Of a stretch of 64,000 nucleotides of DNA, positions 40,418 to 52,432 are shown piece by piece (position 1 is the stretch's first letter; each line of letters opens with the position of its first letter). Both the position numbers and the translations under genes were made by a program. This DNA is from Nymphaea colorata (lineage: Eukaryota > Streptophyta > Magnoliopsida > Nymphaeales > Nymphaeaceae), in the NCBI RefSeq assembly GCF_008831285.2, contig NW_022205289.1, positions 62,001-126,000 of the forward strand. Direction: 5' to 3'. The notes under the pieces were generated by a model. It did not search any database, was not told where the DNA came from, and saw nothing but the letters and a program-made list of their open reading frames with translations.

Positions 40418-43400
40418 GCACCAAATGAATCACTCAAATCTCATTCATTTTCATGCAAGCCTGTGATTTCAATCTACTAAATCATTTAACATGGATATAA
40501 CAATAAGTCAAGTACATTCAATAAAGTATGCGTGATCATATGAATCACTTAAATCTGACTCGTATTGGTACGACTATAGTGCACGATCTAAAGGATTGAA
40601 ATTACAAGTTCGTATCAATACAAGTGCGATTTAAGTGATTCAAATGATCACACATACTTAATTGAATGTGCTTAACTTATTGTTACATCCATGTTGCTTG
40701 ATTAAGTGAACTGAAATCACAAGTTTGTATGAAAATGAATGTGATTCGAGTGATTCATTTGGTGTCTTATAGTTAACCTAACGTGTTTCACATGTTATTA
40801 CATCCATGATCAATGATTTAAATAATTAAAACTCACAAGTTTATATGGATATAAAGGAGACCTATGCATTAGTTTGATCCTTTCTAGTTTGTACGATAAG
40901 TTGAACATGTTGTTACATCTATAGTGATCGATGCACAAGTTCACATCAATACGAGTGGGATTTAAGTGATTCAATTGATCACGCATATTTAATTGAATGT
41001 ACTTAACTTGTTGTTACGTTTATATTAAATGATTTAGTAAATTCAAATCATAGGTTTATATGAAAATGAATGGGATTCGAGTGATTCATTTGGTGTCTTA
41101 CAGGTAACTTAATGTGTTTCACTTGTTATTACATACATTTGATCACTTATGTTTAATCGAGAGATTATGTGATTCATTTTTACTTGTTCTTACATACATT
41201 TGATAACTTATATTTAATTGAATGTGCGTAACCATTTGTTACATACGTATAGAATGACTTAGTGGCTTGAAAAAAGAAGTCCGTTTGGAAATGAATGAGA
41301 GTCAAGTCACTATATTGGTCCCTTATAGTTAATCTAATGTATTTCACTTGTTATTACATCTATAATGAATGATTTAAATGGTTGAAATCACAAGTTTATA
41401 TGGATACAAATGGTTGAAGTCACTATATTTGTACACGTGTAGTTAGTCCGATGAGTTGAATTTGTTGTTACATCTATAGGAACGTTCTAAAGGATTGAAA
41501 TCACATGTTCGTACGAATACAAGTGAGATTTAAGTGATTCATATAATCATGCATACTTAATTGAATGTGTTTAACTTGTTGTTACGTCTATAATAAATGA
41601 TTTAGTAGATTGAAATCACAAGTTTGTGCGAAAATGAATGAGATTCGAGTGATTCATTTGGTGTCTTGTAGTTAACCTATTGTGTTTCACTTGTTATTAC
41701 ATCTTTGATCAATGATTTAAATGATTAAAACTTACAAGTTTGTATGGATATAAAGGAGACCTATGCATTAGTTTGATCCCTTGTAGTTAGTTCAATAAGT
41801 TGAACTAGTTCTTACATCTATGGTGATCGATGTAAGGAATTGAAATCACAAGTTCGTATCAATACGAGTGGGATTTAAGTGATTCATTTTATCACACATA
41901 CGTAATTGAATGTGCTTAACTTGTTGTTACGTCTATATTAAATGATTTAGTAGATTAAAATCATAGGTTTGTATGAAAATGAATGATATTGGAGTGATTC
42001 ATTTGGTGTCTTGTAAGTAACCTAATGTGTTTCACTTGTTATTACATATATTTGATCACTTATATTTAATTGAGAGATTAAGTGATTATTTTCACTTGTT
42101 ATTACATATAATTGATCACTTGTATTTAATTGAATGTGCGTGACCATTTCTTACTTACGTATAGAATGACCTAGTGGCTTTGATACCAGAAGTTCGTTTG
42201 GAATACATATATAATGAATGATTTAAATGATTGAAATCACATGTTCATGTGGATACAAACGCTGTAGTTAGTCCGATGAGTTGAATTTATTGTTACAACT
42301 ATAGTGCACGATCTAAATGATTGAAATCACAAGTTCGTATCAATACAAGTGCGATTTAAGTGATTCAAATGATCACACATACTTAATTGAATGTGCTTAA
42401 CTTGTTGTTACATCCATATTGCTAGATTAAGTGAATTCAAATCACAAGTTTGTGTGAAAATAAATGAGATTTGAGTGATTCATTTGGTGTCTTATAATAA
42501 CCTAATGTGTTTCACTCGTTATGACATCTATGATCAACGATTTAAACGATAAAAACTCACAAGTTTATATGGATGTAAAGGAGACCTATGGATTAGTTTA
42601 GTTTGATCCTTGTAGTTTGTTCAATAAGTTGAACATGTTGTTACATCTCATTCATTTGTATCCATACGCACACTAAATCACTCGTCTCATACGAGTGAGA
42701 TTTAAGTGATTCATTTGATCACGCATACTTAATTGAATGTGCTTAACTTGTTGTTACGTCTATATTAAATGATTTAGTATATTGAAATCATAGGTTTGTA
42801 TGGAAATGAATGAGATTTGAGTGATTCATTTGGTGTCTTGTAGGTAACCTAATATGTTTCACTTGTTATTACATATATTTGATCACATATATTTAATTGA
42901 GAGATTAAATGATTCATTTCACTTGTTATTACATATATTTGATCAATATATTTAATTGAGTGTGCGTAGCCATTTGTTACATACGTATAGAATGACTTAG
43001 TGCTTGAAATAAGAAGTTCGTTTGGAAATGAATGAGAGTCAGGTCATTAAGTTGGTCCCTTACAGTTAATCTAGTGTATTTCACTTGTTATTACATCTAT
43101 AATGAATGATTTAAATGATTGAAATCGCAAGTTCATATGGATACAAATGGGATCTATGCATTACTTTGAATGCGTGTAATTAGTCCGATGAGTTGAATTT
43201 GTTGTTACATCTATAGTGAACGATCTAAAGGATTGAAATCAGCGTTCGTACCAATACAAGTGAGATTTAAATGATTCATATGATCATGCATGCTTAATTG
43301 AATGTGTTTAACTTGTTGTTACATCTATATTAAATGATTTAGTAGATCGAAATCACAAGTTGTATGAAAATGAATGAGATTCGAGTGATTCATTTGGTGT

Positions 43401-43563
43401 CTTATGGTTTACCTAATGTGTTTCACTAGTTGTTACATTTATAATGATTCTTAATACGGATGTCCTTAACAAGTGATTCATTTGGTGTCATATAGTTAAC
43501 CTAATGTGTTTCACTTGTAATTTAATTGAATGTGCTTAACAAGTGAATTAGGTTAACAATAGG
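40418..43563 (+). repeat. HOR copy 14 (3146 bp), full length
   Basis: Complete and in standard order, with few base losses relative to copies 11 and 16. Confidence 0.92.
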
Positions 43564-45970
43564 GCACCAAATGAATCACTCAAATCTCATTCATTTTCAT
43601 GCAAGCCTGTGATTTCAATCTACTAAATCATTTAACATGGATATAACAATAAGTCAAGTACATTCAATAAAGTATGCGTGATCATATGAATCACTTAAAT
43701 CTGACTCGTATTGGTACGACTATAGTGCACGATCTAAAGGATTGAAATTACAAGTTCGTATCAATACAAGTGCGATTTAAGTGATTCAAATGATCACACA
43801 TACTAATTGAATGTGCTTAACTTATTGTTACATCCATGTTGCTTGATTAAGTGAACTGAAATCACAAGTTTGTATGAAAATGAATGTGATTCGAGTGATT
43901 CATTTGGTGTCTTATAGTTAACCTAACGTGTTTCACATGTTATTACATCCATGATCAATGATTTAAATAATTAAAACTCACAAGTTTATATGGATATAAA
44001 GGAGACCTATGCATTAGTTTGATCCTTTCTAGTTTGTACGATAAGTTGAACATGTTGTTACATCTATAGTGATCGATGCACAAGTTCACATCAATACGAG
44101 TGGGATTTAAGTGATTCAATTGATCACGCATATTTAATTGAATGTACTTAACTTGTTGTTACTTTATATTAAATGATTTAGTAAATTCAAATCATAGGTT
44201 TATATGAAAATGAATGGGATTCGAGTGATTCATTTGGTGTCTTACAGGTAACTTAATGTGTTTCACTTGTTATTACATACATTTGATCACTTATGTTTAA
44301 TCAAGAGATTATGTGATTCATTTTTACTTGTTCTTACATACATTTGATAACTTATATTAATTGAATGTGCGTAACCATTTGTTACATACGTATAGAATGA
44401 CTTAGTGGCTTGAAAAAAGAAGTCCGTTTGGAAATGAATGAGAGTCAAGTCACTATATTGGTCCCTTATAGTTAATCTAATGTATTTCACTTGTTATTAC
44501 ATCTATAATGAATGATTTAAATGGTTGAAATCACAAGTTTATATGGATACAAATGGTTGAAGTCACTATATTTGTACACGTGTAGTTAGTCCGATGAGTT
44601 GAATTTGTTGTTACATCTATAGGGAACGTTCTAAAGGATTGAAATCACATGTTCGTACGAATACAAGTGAGATTTAAGTGATTCATGATTATCATATTAT
44701 TGAATTGTTTTTTTTTATTTTTGTTTATAATTGAATACAAGTTGTATCATACAATGCGATTTAAGTGATTAAATGATCACACATACTTAATTGAATGTGC
44801 TTAACTTGTTGTTACATCCATATTGCTAGATTAAGTGAATTCAAATCACAAGTTTGTGATGAAAATAAATGAGATTTGAGTGATTCATTTGGTGTCTTAT
44901 AATTAACCTAATGTGTTTCACTCGTTATGACATCTATGATCAACGATTTAAACGATAAAAACTCACAAGTTTATATGGATGTAAAGGAGACCATGGATTA
45001 GTTTAGTTTGATCCTTGTAGTTTGTTCAATAAGTTGAACATGTTGTTACATCTCATTCATTTGTATCCATACGCACACTAAATCACTCGTCTCGATACGA
45101 GTGAGATTTAAGTGATTCATTTGATCACGCATACTTATTGAATGTGCTTAACTTGTTGTTACGTCTATATTAAATGATTTAGTATATTGAAATCATGGTT
45201 TGTATGGAAATGAATGAGATTTGAGTGATTCATTTGGTGTCTTGTAGGTAACCTAATATGTTTCACTTGTTATTACATATATTTGATCACATATATTTAA
45301 TTGAGAGATTAAATGATTCATTTACACTTGTTATTACATATATTTGATCAATATATTAATTGAGTGTGCGTAGCCATTTGTTACATACGTTTAGAATGAC
45401 TTAGTGGCTTGAAATAAGAAGTTCGTTTGGAAATGAATGAGAGTCAGGTCATTAAGTTGGTCCCTTACAGTTAATCTAGTGTATTTCACTTGTTATTACA
45501 TCTATAATGGATGATTTAAATGATTGAAATCGCAAGTTCATATGGATACAAATGGGATCTATGCATTACTTTGAATGCGTGTAATTAGTCCGATGAGTTG
45601 AATTTGTTGTTACATCTATAGTGAACGATCTAAAGGATTGAAATCACGCGTTCGTACCAATACAAGTGAGATTTAAATGATTCATATGATCATGCATGCT
45701 TAATTGAATGTGTTTAACTTGTTGTTACATCTATATTAAATGATTTAGTAGATCGAAATCACAAGTTCGTATGAAAATGAATGAGATTCGAGTGATTCAT
45801 TTGGTGTCTTATGGTTTACCTAATGTGTTTCACTAGTTGTTACATTTATAATGATTCTTAATACGGATGTCCTTAACAAGTGATTCATTTGGTGTCATAT
45901 AGTTAACCTAATGTGTTTCACTTGTAATTTAATTGAATGTGCTTAACAAGTGAATTAGGTTAACAATAGG
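43564..45970 (+). repeat. HOR copy 15 (2407 bp), octamer 2 missing at a degraded patch
   Basis: B3 runs into a T-rich degraded patch (44686-44760) and emerges in B5, so nearly all of octamer 2 is absent. The flanking subunits are normal. Confidence 0.87.
44686..44760. other. Degraded T-rich patch between B3 and B5
   Basis: B3 ends in GATTATCATATTATTGAATTG, trimmed here to a scrambled tail, followed by T-rich sequence (44708-44727). Then B5 appears with lost bases (CAAGTTGTATCATACAATGC). Octamer 2 is missing across it. Confidence 0.7.
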
Positions 45971-48900
45971 GCACCAAATGAATCACTCAAATCTCATTCA
46001 TTTTCATGCAAGCCTGTGATTTCAATCTACTAAATCATTTAACATGGATATAACAATAAGTCAAGTACATTCAATAAAGTATGCGTGATCATATGAATCA
46101 CTTAAATCTGACTCGTATTGGTACGACTATAGTGCACGATCTAAAGGATTGAAATTACAAGTTCGTATCAACACAAGTGCGATTTAAGTGATTCAAATGA
46201 TCACACATACTAAATTGAATGTGCTTAACTTATTGTTACATCCATGTTGCTTGATTAAGTGAACTGAAATCACAAGTTTGCATGAAAATGAATGTGATTC
46301 GAGTGATTCATTTGGTGTCTTATAGTTAACCTAACGTGTTTCACATGTTATTACATCCATGATCAATGATTTAAATAATTAAAACTCACAAGTTTATATG
46401 GATATAAAGGAGACCTATGCATTAGTTTGATCCTTTCTAGTTTGTACGATAAGTTGAACATGTTGTTACATCTATAGTGATCGATGCACAAGTTCACATC
46501 AATACGAGTGGGATTTAAGTGATTCAATTGATCACGCATATTTATTGAATGTACTTAACTTGTTGTTACATTTATATTAAATGATTTAGTAAATTCAAAT
46601 CTTAGGTTTATATGAAAATGAATGGGATTCGAGTGATTCATTTGGTGTCTTACAGGTAACTTAATGTGTTTCACTTGTTATTACATACATTTGATCACTT
46701 ATGTTTAATCAAGAGATTATGTGATTCATTTTTACTTGTTCTTACATACATTTGATAACTTATATTCAATTGAATGTGCGTAACCATTTGTTACATACGT
46801 ATAGAATGACTTAGTGGCTTGAAAAAAGAAGTCCGTTTGGAAATGAATGAGAGTCAAGTCACTATATTGGTCCCTTATAGTTAATCTAATGTATTTCACT
46901 TGTTATTACATCTATAATGAATGATTTAAATGTTGAAATCACAAGTTTATATGGATACAAATGGTTGAAGTCACTATATTTGTACACGTGTAGTTAGTCC
47001 GATGAGTTGAATTTGTTGTTACATCTATAGGGAACGTTCTAAAGGATTGAAATCACATGTTCGTACGAATACAAGTGACATTTAAGTGATTCATATAATC
47101 ATGCATACTTAATTGAATGTGTTTAACTTGTTGTTACGTCTATAATAAATGATTTAGTAGATTGAAATCACAAGTTTGTGCGAAAATGAATGAGATTCGA
47201 GTGATTCATTTGGTGTCTTGTAGTTAACCTATTGTGTTTCACTTGTTATTACATCTTTGATCAATGATTTAAATGATTAAAACTTACAAGTTTGTATGGA
47301 CATAAAGGAGACCTATGCATTAGTTTGATCCCTTGTAGTTAGTTCAATAAGTTGAACTAGTTCTTACATCTATGGTGATCGATGTAAGGAATTGAAATCA
47401 CAAGTTCGTATCAATACGAGTGGGATTTAAGTGATTCATTTTATCACACATACGTAATTGAATGTGCTTAACTTGTTGTTACGTCTATATTAAATGATTT
47501 AGTAGATTAAAATCATAGGTTTGTATGAAAATGAATATATTGGAGTGATTCATTTGGTGTCTTGTAAGTAACCTAATGTGTTTCACTTGTTATTACATAT
47601 ATTTGATCACTTATATTTAATTGAGAGAGATTAAGTGATTGATTTTCACTTGTTATCACATATAATTGATCACTTGTATTTAATTGAATGTGCGTGACCA
47701 TTTCTTACTTAAGCATAGAATGACCTAGTGGCTTTGATACCAGAAGTTCGTTTGGAATACATATATAATGAATGATTTAAATGATTGAAATCACATGTTC
47801 ATGTGGATACAAACGCATGTAGTTAGTCCGATGAGTTGAATTTATTGTTACAACTATAGTGCACGATCTAAATGATTGAAATCACAAGTTCGTATCAATA
47901 CAAGTGCGATTTAAGTGATTCAAATGATCACACATACTTATTCAATGTGCTTAACTTGTTGTTACATCCATATTGCTAGATTAAGTGAATTCAAATCACA
48001 AGTTTGTGTGAAAATAAATGAGATTTGAGTGATTCATTTGGTGTCTTATAACAACCTAATGTGTTTCACTCGTTATGACATCTATGATCAACGATTTAAA
48101 TGATAAAAACTCACAAGTTTATATGGATGTAAAGGAGACCAATGGATTAGTTTAGTTTGATCCTTGTAGTTTGTTCAATAAGTTGAACATGTTGTTACAT
48201 CTCATTCATTTGTATCCATACGCACACTAAATCACTCGTCTCGATACGAGTGAGATTTAAGTGATTCATTTGATCACGCATACTTAATTGAATGTGCTTA
48301 ACTTGTTGTTACGTCTATATTAAATGATTTAGTATATTGAAATCATGGTTTGTATGGAAATGAATGAGATTTGAGTGATTCATTTGGTGTCTTGTAGGTA
48401 ACCTAATATGTTTCACTTGTTATTACATATATTTGATCACATATATTTAATTGAGAGATTAAATGATTCATTTACACTTGTTATTACATATATTTGATCA
48501 ATATATTAAATTGAGTGTGCGTAGCCATTTGTTACATACGTTTATAATGACTTAGTGCTTGAAATAAGAAGTTCGTTTGGAAATGAATGAGAGTCAGGTC
48601 ATTAAGTTGGTCCCTTACAGTTAATCTAGTGTATTTCACTTGTTATTACATCTATAATGGATGATTTAAATGATTGAAATCGCAAGTTCATATGGATACA
48701 AATGGGATCTATGCATTACTTTGAATGCGTGTAATTAGTCCGATGAGTTGAATTTGTTGTTACATCTATAGTGAACGATCTAAAGGATTGAAATCATGCG
48801 TTCGTACCAATACAAGTGAGATTTAAATGATTCATATGATCATGCATGCTTAATTGAATGTGTTTAACTTGTTGTTACATCTATATTAAATGATTTAGTA

Positions 48901-49120
48901 GATCGAAATCACAAGTTCGTATGAAAATGAATGAGATTCGAGTGATTCATTTGGTGTCTTATGGTTTACCTAATGTGTTTCACTAGTTGTTACATTTATA
49001 ATGATTCTTAATACGGATGTCCTTAACAAGTGATTCATTTGGTGTCATATAGTTAACCTAATGTGTTTCACTTGTAATTTAATTGAATGTGCTTAACAAG
49101 TGAATTAGGTTAACAATAGG
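45971..49120 (+). repeat. HOR copy 16 (3150 bp), full length, recent block
   Basis: First of three very similar complete copies. Private variants shared with copies 17 and 18 include CTTAAGCATAG in D2/E2 and the TCTTAGGTTTATATG word in C2. Confidence 0.93.
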
Positions 49121-49282
49121 GCACCAAATGAATCACTCAAATCTCATTCATTTTCATGCAAGCCTGTGATTTCAATTCACTAAATCATTTAACATGGATA
49201 TAACAATAAGTCAAGTACATTCAATAAAGTATGCGTGATCATATGAATCACTTAAATCTAACTCGTATTGGTACGACTATAG

Positions 49283-50181
49283 TGCACGATCTAAAGGATT
49301 GAAATTACAAGTTCGTATCAACACAAGTGCGATTTAAGTGATTCAAATGATCACACATACTAAATTGAATGTGCTTAACTTATTGTTACATCCATGTTGC
49401 TTGATTAAGTGAACTGAAATCACAAGTTTGCATGAAAATGAATGTGATTCGAGTGATTCATTTGGTGTCTTGTAGTTAACCTAACGTGTTTCACATGTTA
49501 TTACATCCATGATCAATGATTTAAATAATTAAAACTCACAAGTTTATATGGATATAAAGGAGACCTATGCATTAGTTTGATCCTTTCTAGTTTGTACGAT
49601 AAGTTGAACATGTTGTTACATCTATAGTGATCGATGCACAAGTTCACATCAATACGAGTGGGATTTAAGTGATTCAATTGATCACGCATATTTGATTGAA
49701 TGTACTTAACTTGTTGTTACATTTATATTAAATGATTTAGTAAATTCAAATCTTAGGTTTATATGAAAATGAATGGGATTCGAGTGATTCATTTGGTGTC
49801 TTACAGGTAACTTAATGTGTTTCACTTGTTATTACATACATTTGATCACTTATGTTTAATCAAGAGATTGTGTGATTCATTTTTACTTGTTCTTACATAC
49901 ATTTGATAACTTATATTCAATTGAATGTGCGTAACCATTTGTTACATACGTATAGAATGACTTAGTGGCTTGAAAAAAGAAGTCCGTTTGGAAATGAATG
50001 AGAGTCAAGTCACTATATTGGTCCCTTATAGTTAATCTAATGTATTTCACTTGTTATTACATCTATAATGAATGATTTAAATGTTGAAATCACAAGTTTA
50101 TATGCATACAAATGGTTGAAGTCACTATATTTGTACACGTGTAGTTAGTCCGATGAGTTGAATTTGTTGTTACATCTATAG
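49283..50181 (+). repeat. Reference octamer 1 (899 bp): B1 C1 A1 B2 C2 D1 E1 A2
   Basis: A trimer followed by a pentamer. B2 lacks about 20 bp near its start. B1 carries the variants CTTATTGTTA and ATCCATGTT that are shared with the inverted segment next to it. The pentamer differs from the trimer by insertion of D and E between C and A. D consists of two half-length units, each resembling the 3' half of B. Confidence 0.9.
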
Positions 50182-51011
50182 GGAACGTTCTAAAGGATTG
50201 AAATCACATGTTCGTACGAATACAAGTGACATTTAAGTGATTCATATAATCATGCATACTTAATTGAATGTGTTTAACTTGTTGTTACGTCTATAATAAA
50301 TGATTTAGTAGATTGAAATCACAAGTTTGTGCGAAAATGAATGAGATTCGAGTGATTCATTTGGTGTCTTGTAGTTAACCGATTGTGTTTCACTTGTTAT
50401 TACATCTTTGATCAATGATTTAAATGATTAAAACTTACAAGTTTGTATGGACATAAAGGAGACCTATGCATTAGTTTGATCCCTTGTAGTTAGTTCAATA
50501 AGTTGAACTAGTTCTTACATCTATGGTGATCGATGTAAGGAATTGAAATCACAAGTTCGTATCAATACGAGTGGGATTTAAGTGATTCATTTTATCACAC
50601 ATACGTAATTGAATGTGCTTAACTTGTTGTTACGTCTATATTAAATGATTTAGTAGATTAAAATCATAGGTTTGTATGAAAATGAATTATATTGGAGTGA
50701 TTCATTTGGTGTCTTGTAAGTAACCTAATGTGTTTCACTTGTTATTACATATATTTGATCACTTATATTTAATTGAGAGAGATTAAGTGATTGATTTTCA
50801 CTTGTTATCACATATAATTGATCACTTGTATTTAATTGAATGTGCGTGACCATTTCTTACTTAAGCATAGAATGACCTAGTGGCTTTGATACCAGAAGTT
50901 CGTTTGGAATACATATATAATGAATGATTTAAATGATTGAAATCACATGTTCATGTGGATACAAACGCATGTAGTTAGTCCGATGAGTTGAATTTATTGT
51001 TACAACTATAG
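50182..51011 (+). repeat. Reference octamer 2 (830 bp): B3 C3 A3 B4 C4 D2 E2' A4
   Basis: Same order as octamer 1 but shorter, because E2' is cut to about 50 bp (it goes from TTCGTTTGGAATAC straight into A4) and A4 is about 93 bp rather than 116. The same shortened E2'-A4 is present in all copies that retain octamer 2, so it predates HOR amplification. Confidence 0.9.
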
Positions 51012-51928
51012 TGCACGATCTAAATGATTGAAATCACAAGTTCGTATCAATACAAGTGCGATTTAAGTGATTCAAATGATCACACATACTTCATTCAATG
51101 TGCTTAACTTGTTGTTACATCCATATTGCTAGATTAAGTGAATTCAAATCACAAGTTTGTGTGAAAATAAATGAGATTTGAGTGATTCATTTGGTGTCTT
51201 ATAAACAACCTAATGTGTTTCACTCGTTATGACATCTATGATCAACGATTTAAATGATAAAAACTCACAAGTTTATATGGATGTAAAGGAGACCAATGGA
51301 TTAGTTTAGTTTGATCTCTTGTAGTTTGTTCAATAAGTTGAACATGTTGTTACATCTCATTCATTTGTATCCATACGCACACTAAATCACTCGTCTCGAT
51401 ACGAGTGAGATTTAAGTGATTCATTTGATCACGCATACTTACTTGAATGTGCTTAACTTGTTGTTACGTCTATATTAAATGATTTAGTATATTGAAATCA
51501 TTGGTTTGTATGGAAATGAATGAGATTTGAGTGATTCATTTGGTGTCTTGTAGGTAACCTAATATGTTTCACTTGTTATTACATATATTTGATCACATAT
51601 ATTTAATTGAGAGATTAAATGATTCATTTACACTTGTTATTACATATATTTGATCAATATATTAAATTGAGTGTGCGTAGCCATTTGTTACATACGTTTA
51701 TAATGACTTAGTGACTTGAAATAAGAAGTTCGTTTGGAAATGAATGAGAGTCAGGTCATTAAGTTGGTCCCTTACAGTTAATCTAGTGTATTTCACTTGT
51801 TATTACATCTATAATGGATGATTTAAATGATTGAAATCGCAAGTTCATATGGATACAAATGGGATCTATGCATTACTTTGAATGCGTGTAATTAGTCCGA
51901 TGAGTTGAATTTGTTGTTACATCTATAG
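51012..51928 (+). repeat. Reference octamer 3 (917 bp): B5 C5 A5 B6 C6 D3 E3 A6
   Basis: Same order again with full-length E3. The first ~45 bp of B6 does not match other B units and forms a short hairpin with the following ACGAGTG. B6-C6 is the segment most often lost among the HOR copies. Confidence 0.9.
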
Positions 51929-52252
51929 TGAACGATCTAAAGGATTGAAATCATGCGTTCGTACCAATACAAGTGAGATTTAAATGATTCATATGATCAT
52001 GCATGCTTAATTGAATGTGTTTAACTTGTTGTTACATCTATATTAAATGATTTAGTAGATCGAAATCACAAGTTCGTATGAAAATGAATGAGATTCGAGT
52101 GATTCATTTGGTGTCTTATGGTTTACCTAATGTGTTTCACTAGTTGTTACATTTATAATGATTCTTAATACGGATGTCCTTAACAAGTGATTCATTTGGT
52201 GTCATATAGTTAACCTAATGTGTTTCACTTGTAATTTAATTGAATGTGCTTA
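51929..52252 (+). repeat. Reference HOR tail: B7, C7, shortened C and part of B
   Basis: B7 and C7 are normal. They are followed by a unit reduced to its 3' part (GTGATTCATTTGGTG to TTTCACTTGT, 52187-52232) and about 20 bp of B-like sequence (TTTAATTGAATGTGCTTA). The latter is the spacer of the palindrome with the inverted segment. Confidence 0.88.
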
Positions 52253-52293
52253 ACAAGTGAATTAGGTTAACAATAGGGCACCAAATGAATCAC
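52187..52293. repeat. Palindrome at the HOR junction (representative copy)
   Basis: Left arm 52187-52232 (GTGATTCATTTGGTG...TTTCACTTGT) and right arm 52253-52293 (ACAAGTGAATTAGG...CAAATGAATCAC) are imperfect reverse complements with a 20-base spacer. The right arm lacks about 5 bases present on the left. The same structure recurs at each HOR junction in the array except the leftmost. The longer B-C arms around it make a larger interrupted foldback of about 180 bp per arm. Confidence 0.88.
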
Positions 52294-52432
52294 TCAAATC
52301 TCATTCATTTTCATGCAAGCCTGTGATTTCAATTCACTAAATCATTTAACATGGATATAACAATAAGTCAAGTACATTCAATAAAGTATGCGTGATCATA
52401 TGAATCACTTAAATCTAACTCGTATTGGTACG
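52253..52432 (-). repeat. Inverted segment (180 bp): reverse-complement C + B
   Basis: Read on the minus strand it is a B unit from its middle (CGTACCAATACGAGT) through a C unit to TTAACCTAATTCACTTGT. Forward orientation resumes at ACTATAGTGCACG (52433). The same inverted block opens each of the 21 HORs, so it is a fixed part of the repeat. It can pair with the B-C on either side. Confidence 0.92.

Larger units (their letters stand above)
49121..52277 (+). repeat. HOR copy 17 (3157 bp), full length, cleanest reference copy
   Basis: Octamer 1 begins at 49283, octamer 2 at 50182, octamer 3 at 51012, the tail at 51929 and the next inverted segment at 52253. Nearly identical to copy 18. Confidence 0.94.

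Noticed and set aside
51721-51745. CENP-B-box-like word TTCGTTTGGAAATGAA in E subunits
   Set aside because: It resembles the first half of the mammalian box, but has an extra T and lacks the CGGG part; plants have no established CENP-B box function.
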